NCBI GenBank assembly: GCA_002633025.1
Contig: NMRB01000376.1
Coordinates: 195,571 to 259,570, forward strand
Length of the DNA stretch: 64,000 nucleotides
Origin: Notospermus geniculatus
Taxonomy: Eukaryota; Nemertea; Pilidiophora; Heteronemertea; Lineidae
Direction of reading: 5' to 3'
The notes under the pieces were generated by a model. It worked only from the letters and a program-made list of their open reading frames with translations. It was not told the DNA's origin and made no database searches. The translations under genes were made by a program, and so were the position numbers. Shown piece by piece: positions 1 to 9,800 of the stretch; position 1 is the stretch's first letter; the number at the start of each line of letters is the position of its first letter.

Positions 1-494
1 TAGATACGTGTTGTGTTTTTTTAGATACGTTTGGTTAGAAAAGTGTTCTTAACTCACTGGTAGCTCTACAGGCGCCTGTGATATAGCGTAGTGTCACCGT
101 GTATTAACAGACGGCGCTACCACTCAGACAACTTGTGCCCGCCGGGCAATATTTTTCGCATGTCTCCCTTTAAGTGTAAAATTTCCCTTATCTTTTGTTT
201 GGTACAATGGGAAATTTAACACTTAAGATGTTTTATGCATACGGCCCCTGGTTACGAGTGATTTTTAAAGTCGGACGTTCGACATGATGATGCAAAAATT
301 TTGCACAAACCTCTTCCTGCAACTTGACTTACGTATCGGCAGTTTATGTCCACAAACACAGCAATGTAACTCATACACCCTGACCCACCAATACCTATGC
401 AAGTGCTAGAGTAGAAATCTGAATATTTTGTCAGTCAACCAAATTTGAGGCTAAGTACAGGTCATCAGACTTATACATACATGTACATGAACAT

Positions 495-500
495 TTTATT
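495..500 (-). terminator. candidate poly(A) signal AATAAA for exon A transcripts
   Basis: AATAAA on the minus strand about 170 bases beyond the exon A stop codon. The six-base motif is common by chance, so support is positional only. Confidence 0.4.
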
Positions 501-669
501 TTGAGGGGGGTCAGAGGTAAGCATCAGATCTCAATTTCAAATGTCTAGCAGTGAACACTGTACATATGAATACCGATGGCATCCCGTCTGTCCAACAACT
601 TGTCCCGGAAATGGCAGTTTAAAAATTCTTTGTAGTAATTTGATATTTTCACGCTGACGTATCAGCCAA

Positions 670-860
670 TCACATTTCACCATCTGTAACTTGAGATTCT
701 AGCATACTCTCATCGACCTTGATGACAGCGTACGGCTGTTCGGGATTTTTGTTGAACTTTTTTATTGTGTTCTTCAGGCCTTGGCGTTTGTTACAAAACC
801 AGACCCGTATGACCTCTCGATCATAGTTCAGCTTTGAGGCGAGGTCCGTCATTTCAGCAC
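670..860 (-). CDS. POU6F: POU6F terminal exon A (distal): homeodomain helices 2-3 and C-terminus
   Basis: This exon follows an acceptor ending ctttacag and begins with two bases that complete the split Gly codon from exon 8. It encodes 62 residues: AEMTDLASKLNYDREV, the recognition helix VIRVWFCNKRQGLKNTIKKF, and a 27-residue tail ending in DGEM. The helix keeps Trp48, Phe49, Cys50 and Asn51 of POU homeodomains, and NYDREV matches vertebrate POU6 closely, so this looks like the ancestral version. A possible AATAAA lies about 170 bases past the stop. It is the second of two compatible terminal exons; the other is at 2921-3078. Confidence 0.88.
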
Positions 861-3800
861 CTGTAAAGAGCAGAATAAATGGAGACAGGTGTCTCGTTAG
901 AACATCCAGAGAAATTCACAGTGGAAGTTGAATTTATCCCTGATGAGCGACATGTACCGAGGAAAAAAGAAGCCAACATTGTGTCTGAATGGGACACTTA
1001 CTGCCGCTCAGAGGCCGCCTGTTAGGCCGGGTTTACATAGAGGTATAAGGTATACGGGGCGAACAATGGCCTAACAAAGGGTTCATGACCAAAAAACCTT
1101 TGTTCACCCGCGTGTCCGTATGCCGTATAGGCCTATCTCTATGTAAACTTGGCCTTAGCGGTCCTCGAGTGTCACACAATTTGACGTCACAGACATACCC
1201 CATGGCACCCACGTCATGGATGACATCATGCCATGCATTTCTTCTCCATGACATCAAATTCCGTGACGTTCTAAGACCGCTAACTGGTGGTGGCCTCTAA
1301 TGGCAGAAAAGTCTCCCATCAATGGAGCAGCTTTATCTGTTTTTTTGGTCACCGCAGCTGACAAAGTTAACAATGCAAAAATGTCTTCTCTTAGCAAAGA
1401 AGACTGACTGATCTTTAACATTTAATACTGCACGGTTGCAACTTGTGTGACACCCAAAACAGCTCATGCACTATTACCAAATTTCACAATAATAGAGGAC
1501 ACTGATACATGCACATTGACGAATTCGTAGTGTAATAATACAATGTAATAAGGTGAAAATAAAACATAACTGGCAACATGACAAATCGAGAAAGAACTGA
1601 ATACATGTAGTGAACCAAAAAGGCAGGTAGCCGACCAAACACTGGCATATATTTAAACTGACAGCATGAAATTCATTCAGTTTTCTCCAGAGAAAAGTTT
1701 TACGGTATGTTTTACAAAAATGCTTTGACCATGTTTGACAACATTAACAAAGAACTTCTTGCCCATTCCCATTCTGAGCTGAGGTAATCAGTGGTTCTTT
1801 GCACTCGCTCCCTTCATCACTGTGCAAGCGCTAAGAACGACTGCAAGCGCTAAGAACCACTGCAAGCGCTAAGAACCACTGCAAGCGCTAAGAACCACTG
1901 TGAGCACTAAGAACCACTGTTTTACGGTACCTCAGGATGGGCCCTTCCCTAGATTGCCAAAACACCACAAAATAGATTTTTCTGTTTGTCTATAGGAGAA
2001 TGCCTCTCGAAATGATTGTCGGTGGAGAAGAATGAAACAAAATGCAAGCTTTTTCTGAACACATTGGGTATTTTTGCAGTAAAAAGAGAGAGACAGCAAC
2101 TGCTGTAAAAATACATAGAAGATTTGCTTAATTATTCAATGCCAGAAATTATACTAAGAGGGCTCACTGCAAGAAGATTTCTATACTATCTACTAAGGTT
2201 ATCAAGTCAACTTGGTTTTTATGTGACCAGCAGGCAACAGGTCCAGTGTTCTAGCCAAGCCAGTTTCACAGGGCGGTACCACCACCCTGTTCAAAATTCA
2301 GAGGTAAATTTTACCACCCTGTTCAAATTTTTACCACCCTGTTTAAAAATGTAACTTGCAATGCATTTTCTATTACACAATCCTGTTTGAATTTTACTCC
2401 CACCCTGTTTGAAAATCCAGTCATCCTACCCTGTTTGGAAAAATTTCTGGCTAGAACACAGGTGGCACTTGAGATAATATCCAATTTTTCATTTCAACAT
2501 TATGTACAGTGCGGTCAACCCGAACACTGAGACCTCAAGAAATATGTCAATATCATTATTTCTTTTCGCAGAGTCTGTTGATCGGAAGCTGAATAAACAA
2601 AACTTCTCTTTAGTCTCAGTTGTTTTAATTAGATTCAAATATACATGTAGGCCTATTGTAGTTGAACATAGTCAGTCCAGTATATCAGAAAACCAAGAAA
2701 AACAGGAAAAAAACGGAGGATACAGCCAACTGGAAAGTGTTGGACTCCTCAACTTGGACCCAGTGAGAGATTCACGATAAAAAACATGAGAATTTATTTC
2801 ACATCCATCTTTTCAAAGTCTCTGCAAGGCACATTTTATTCAACAACGAAGCACATGCTTTGAAGATTTCAAAGTCTCTCTTAAAAAATAATCTACAAAC
2901 ATACAGAGAAGTCTCTACTTTCACAATTCCAAGTTCCCTATTTCGCTAGGGGGCACGCCCCCGTCAGCTTTTAATTTTTTGATCGTGTTCTTGAGTGCCT
3001 GTCGTTTATTACAGAACCAAACACGAATGACTTCTCGGGCGAGCCCCACCTTATCGGAGATGTCGCTCATCTCAGCACCTGCGGATAAAACAGAAATAAG
3101 CACATTTACTGAAAGAAACCCGAGAAACAAAACAAAACGTGCAGAAATAACCAGAGAAAAGATTCACAAAAACTTGAGAAGAGCATACAGAAAAGTAAAA
3201 TGACAACAAATATGAAGCGCTTTTGTAGCCATAGCACTTTCCACTCTACGACAGTCTCAAAGCGCTTCATTTTACATGTACCACCACTGTCTCTCCAGAA
3301 GCCTTTCTGGGGAACTTACGAAGTGGAAAGAAATACATGTGCCGGTACATGAAAAAAATTCACAACAAAAACTGAATGAAAAGTCGCAAATGTTAAAAGA
3401 AATGTACATTCATATCAAAAATATACGCAAGGCGAGCTTATTAAATTTTGCCGGTAAGTGCCACCAGCTCATTGAGGTGCAAAATGCCCTTAATTCCATG
3501 TTGACGCAGATAAGGACCAACCCTTTCAGATTCAAGTCAGTACTTCCCCAGTGATGTATTATTTTATGTGGTACCATTGCTGCCCACTGGAGCTCACTGG
3601 ACAGGTGGTGGCCACTGTGCCCAGTGATGCCCACTGTCCAGTGGTGGTCAAAGTGCCCAGTCAGGCACGGATCCAAGGGGGTACGCACCCAGTGCAGGCC
3701 CCCTTTTGGCCAACAAATCTGTAAAGTCGATCGTGAAATTCTGAAATTTGGAACAAATAATTGAAATTCACTGCAGATTTCAATGTTTCAAGCACGGGGC

Positions 3801-6800
3801 GCCCCCTTTTTTCCCAAATCCTGGATCCGTCCCTGCCAGTGGTCAACACAGCATGGCGATCCCCTCCGACACAGAAGTTAGAAAGATAAGAAGTCAATGT
3901 AAAGAAAACAATGACTCTACACGAAGCTTTCAAAATTGACAGAACACACACATGCATAAAGTGAGTAAGGACAAACCACGGGAAGAGAGAGGTTAACATT
4001 TGCTCCAACCCCAACTCAGAGTCAGTCTCAGTCAGAATAGGAATCATGATTCCTAATCCAACTCCGATTTGGAGTCCGAGTCCGAGAAAATCTTAACAGC
4101 TCCATAATCAAGTATGACAATGAAGGCTAGGCGCACACTGATGGCTAATCTCAATGCGGTAGGGGTGTTTGTAAAGTCGACTGACCCGGCAGAATGACGA
4201 GTCCAGCAGCGTTGGTTCAGTCAACTTTTAAAACACCCACTGCCGCATTGAGACACGCCGTCAATGTGCGCCTTGCTTTAGAGCCGAACCACAACATGAG
4301 CACGGAATATGCAACAGATGGTACAACAGAAGGTCAGATATACTCCCAAATCCAAATGAGTTTGTTTACATGTACGGTATAACCATCCTCCTTTTTTCAA
4401 TTCATAAACAAGCTCTGAAAGTTTCGGGTGTCATCACAAGTCACATGCAGTTTGCTTTTTATCATAAGCCCACACTCCACGCACAGCTCCAGAAATACCC
4501 CAGGTAATCACCCAAAAGACTTCAGCATCATTTTTTTTCAAAAAGTGAAAATCAGCCCGAGACCTGAATGATCAGAGTCAGGATTTTCAGTTTATTTCAA
4601 CTGATTTTGAAGTTGCTGAAACTTTTTTGAGATGCTGTATATCAAAGAATTTGGTGGTACGTTCATATAATTCGAATCTGCCATAGGGCTACAATGAAGA
4701 TTTTACATGGACCAGGCAACTTACCAGAGGGATGTGTATTCCTCTCAAAATGTTCGTTCAAAACTTCCAACGCCTGTGGCGTGAACGACGTCCGCCGTTT
4801 ACGTTTCTTTGACGGCTCGCTGCCGATAAATTCTGTGAGATTTTGCACTCCATTTTTATACCGTTCTTCCGCTTCCCGCATCCATTTCTCAAGAACTGGT
4901 TTGATTTTTTGCGCACTTTTTGGAGTAATATCTAATTTTTCAAATCTGGAAAAAAGTATCAATAATTTATTGTAAATATTCCATCAAGCCGAGTTCTCTA
5001 CTTGTGGCTGCCAAGCTGGACTACTGCAAAAACTGGATCCGTAAAATTGGACTGAGTTACATGTATACTCAGGGCTGTATGCTCGGGTCGGAATTCAGCC
5101 TAAAGTATAGCTGAAGTTAGATTTTCTCTATGCTTGAAGCATTGAGAAAAGTCCGACTTTAATGAAAGTCTGGCTGAAGTCTGACCCTAGCCCTCAGAGT
5201 ACATGTACCGGTAGATCAAATCTGACTTAGACTCAGATCAGATTGGATCAAAGCAGACTCAGTCAAACTCACACTTCATCGAATTAGACTCAGAATTAGA
5301 TCAAATTCCACTAAGTTAGACACAGATTGGATCAAATTAGACTCAGTCCGGATCAAATAAGACTAGACTGAGATAGACTTACCTGCAGATTGCCGACTGA
5401 CTGTACGCCGGTCCCTCAGTAGCACTCAATGCTTGTCCAACTTGCGTCTGCGTAAGTCCCAGTGATAACCGCCGAATTTTGAACTGTTTGGCAAACTCTT
5501 TTATCTCATCAAGGTTGATACCATCCACCGTCGTACTTTCACTAGACTGACTGACCGTGTCTGAAGATGAAAATTAGAATTTAGACCATCAAACACAGTC
5601 AGACTATCAACAGTTAGTTCCTCCTCGCAAATTTTCGCCCAACGCATCAGACATGACCCAGGCAAAATGACTATTCTGTAAATCACCACTATAACACTTC
5701 TGGGGGAGGCCCCCCAGACCCCCATCAAGGCAAGGACCTTCGGCCCGCGCCAAGACTAGAAGACATGAGTAGCACCACCGAAAGTGGCTTCGGATGCAGC
5801 CCTAATCATTTTTCCATTGGGTATTCCTACATGATGTACTTAGTAATCGTTCCATTTGTTGGTGCTGAAACCCCCCCCCCCTTTGGCAAAATCCTAGATC
5901 TGCCCCTGAGGTGCCCCCATACCCAAAAGCAGAGAAGGACTTACTTGGTAATAACTGACTAACATTTGGTGGGAGGTGATTGGTCGTTGTGGTCGACACT
6001 GGTGTAGATAACTGCGACGTTGAGACCTGCACAGGTGGCGGTTGGGTTGGCACCGCGTGAATTGTTGGCGTGGCTGCGGCTTGACTGACGAGGGTTTGAG
6101 GTAATGATGCAGCTTGTGACTGAAATATAGAAGAAACACAATGACACGAATCTCCAACAAACACCAAAACTGAGATTTTTATCCTCGCCAGAAAAGGGGC
6201 ACAATGAGCAGATAATGAGATTACAATCCACAATAGACTCCTACAAACAGAGGTGAAATATTATTAAAATTAAGTACGAAAAACGACACACAAAATGACA
6301 CAGTATAACTGAATCAAAGTCATCTCTGATATTTGCTAATTTTGGCCCCCTCAGGCACTTTCGAGTCAAAATCCCAGAAGTGAATGAGCTAGATTCTAAT
6401 TGTGGATAATATTTATAATGAAAAAGTGCTGAAAAATCAAGAAGACGTGAAAAGTTTAGGTTGACCAAATGAGTTGAGTGTACAGGCCCCATTGTTAGGT
6501 GCTGGAGCTGATTATAAAGACCTATAGAAACAAACAGGTGAAATAGACATACCTGGGCAGTTAACGTAGCAGGTGCCACTTGTGCTGTATTCACAGCTGC
6601 AGAATGTAAAATTGTTCCAGAAGACTGACTGACAGCGACTGTCTGGGGAAGAACCTGGGGTGTGCCGAGGGCAATGATCTGTCCTTGAGCGTTCGTGAGG
6701 ATTTGAGGTATGGCTGCCATCTGCGTCGTCATCGATGTCTGCGTCTGTGGTGAAGTGGCGACTGAAATGGAGAGAAATTTTGAAGAGATGTGAAACATTA

Positions 6801-9800
6801 CACCAAGTTAGCACATGTATAATTTTAGGGGTGGACATAAATTAAGGGCAGTCATTTGAGTTATTGGAAACAAACAATGGTGAAATGCCACTGAAAGGCA
6901 AATTGTACGAGAAAACTCTTCATATGGACCAGCACCTAAACAGTGTCTAATTTATTTGTACTCGTACCAGATTTTTCCGTTGGGGCTGAAGTCAGCATTA
7001 TTGGCCCTGGTGAGTACGGAAGAGGCCATCTCAAGCTACTCATGTTCCTCATTTGGATGGGGTCTTTTACTTGCCCTTGCAAATAAACAAGGTACAAGGG
7101 ACCACGGCTTACTGTCCCATGCAACGGACGTGAAGAGCCGGGAATGAAATCCCATATGGCCTGGGCTGGATTCGAACCTGGGACCTGCCGCTTGCTGAGC
7201 GTACGTGATAAACCACTCGGCTATCAGGACTCCTCAAGGCAGTGTCATTCCTCTTCCAACAAGGACTCACCATTGTTAGAAAGGCCGCTTCCTAAAGTTT
7301 GTATCCCTGGTAAATTTCCAAGATTGGTTGCGATGATCTGTCCATTTGCAGTGGTCAAGAGTTGAATTTGCTGGCCGCCAGCTGCCATGGAGACTGGAAT
7401 ACTGATGATTTGTTGTGTACCATTTCCTGTCACAAAAAAAAACAGAAGAATTAGATCGTTTCAACAAGCCCATGATCTTGGTCTCTATGGAACTGCTTGG
7501 AGATTCAGGTGTGCAAGTGTCTATTTGTGAGCCACTCTACAAAAGTACGCATTTGTCACAACTGAGGAAAGGGTTAACGGCCTCACAACACAATAGCTGA
7601 AATGCACGTCTCTGCAGGTTGACAACAGTAGTGGACAGCAGTGATACTAGTTGAGTAAACTGATGACCAATGATGATCACCTATGACAAGCGCCTGCTGG
7701 AACGGCTCACATTTGGGCACATCCAAAAATCGCACCACAATCCAGACAAGTGTGTGAAGGCTGTTGGTCTTGCCAGCCAGTAGTACGAGAGCACAACAGA
7801 CCGGGCTGTCCCTGTACGTTCTACGATATACATGTACTTACCAGTCGACACTGGTATTAGGAATGATTGTTGTACCGCAGGTTGCAATGTGCCCTGTCCG
7901 CCTTGACCAGCAACGATAAACTGTGGCGCCACCTGTGGTTGACCGAGCAGTTGGGTCTGAGAGGAAGAGATCGTCGACGCACCAGTAATGGCTACAGTGG
8001 CGAAGAAAGAACGAGTCAGCAATGCAATAATCAGGCCATCATCATCATCAGCATCATCAACCACCAAATTGTCAGTAACTATCATCATCCTTGTTGTTGT
8101 CGTCATCATAGACCATCATCATCATCATCAACAGAAGCGGCAGCATCCATAATCATTTCACATTGCTCCTCCCTAGTCCCAAATTTCAACCCCATGTATG
8201 ATAATAACTCTGTCCTTGTACGGACCCCCAAGAATTCATGGCTATCAGGATGCTTGAACTTCACAGACTTACTGTGTGAGGGCAGCACCTGCCAGTTTCA
8301 GCAAGAGGTACAATATCGCTCCTTCCATTTGATGAGACACATCGCATTATTGCCCAAACTGACGGACAGCTCGTGCTTGGCAAAGCAATAACAGCTTTCC
8401 GAGACACGCTACGATATTTCGCAATGACATGACTTTGATTCCAGGTGTTCATCATGTGTAGTGACTTCTTTTAACCAATCTGCCCCGAGAATCCAGCAGC
8501 CTGTATCTTCTGTCAAAATTCTCTCACATTCTCTGGCACTGATTGAAAAATATTTGAAGAAAGGCCGTCCCTATCAACCCAACTTCATGAAGAATACTTC
8601 TTCAAAATTTAATCAATCAGGTTTTTATTTACCTTTGGCTCAAATGGGGATCCTATGTACGATAGAGGGCAGCACACCGAAACCCAGTAAATTGATCAGG
8701 ACTAGGACGTCAGTTTCATGTCAATAGTTTTAACTACTAGTGACACCTATTGAGGCAGTGGGCTAGGGTCCCCATTGCGATTGGCAGCACTGGCACCTAC
8801 TTACCATGCGATCCAAGCTGATTTGACAGCAGCTTCGTATTCAATGAATTTATATCTGGTTTCGTCTCTGTCATGGTCGGCGTTGACATGCTATCGCCGG
8901 CCGATGCCACCGACATGAACAACTGGTCGGTCAGTCCCGTCAGGGCGGCTGCACCCATGCTGACGGTTGACATTTGCGTCGACGGCATGGCGACGGCTGG
9001 CAGTGTCATGGTTGGTAGAGAGAGGGAAGAAGTGACTGGTGACTGGTTACTTGACCCGGATAACATAACATCCTGAAATGTTGAAAAGACAGCATAAGGC
9101 CCCTATTACATAGAAGTATACGGTATACGAAAACGCCGGTTAACAATGGCTTCACGGTCGTGAATCCATTTGAAGCCTTTGTTAGATGGCGTTTTCGTAT
9201 ACCGTATACTTCTATGTAATAGGGGCCTAAGAAATACGATTACCGAGTCGCCCTCTCCATCCATCAAACGAAGAATGTTTAAAAGTACACAAAAATGGGT
9301 AAAATTCGCCCATTACCACATGGTGATGTCCTTTACACATGTCACATTTTCGTCACTTCAACCCCTTTCTGCCCCTGCAGTGTACTTTTCAACCCTTGAC
9401 GTGTACAACAACTGACCCCACCATCCACACATCTCAACTCTTTGTCCCTGCCACCGGTACATTCCAACCCATGCCATGCACTTTCAACCCTTGCACTCTC
9501 CCTCCCACATACATTTCAATATTCTATTTCTAACCCCAGGCCGACTGAATGATCAATGCAATTAGTTTTCTCGCAGTGCCACAGTGGTGCACTTGTCTTT
9601 TGATCTATGATACAGTTGTGATGGAGATCTCATCCGTTTCATGGCAGAAGCTCTTCATGTTCCTTCCCAGCAAACCATAGAGTTCTTGTCTATTGCGGCT
9701 CTTGCAGTGTTCTCCACCAGAGCTATTCAAGGGCCTGACATGTCCGTGCCTTCATCCTGAGGTAATTCAGTAGTCCTTTCCAGCAAACCATAGAGTTCTT

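Noticed and set aside
4663-4724. POU6F read-through past exon 8
   Set aside because: The frame continues after HPSG into KLPGPC, but a good donor (G/gtaagt) ends the exon and both terminal exons complete the homeodomain.
7867-8391. 174-codon open frame, plus strand
   Set aside because: It runs antisense over POU6F exon 3 and an ATC microsatellite; no family resemblance.
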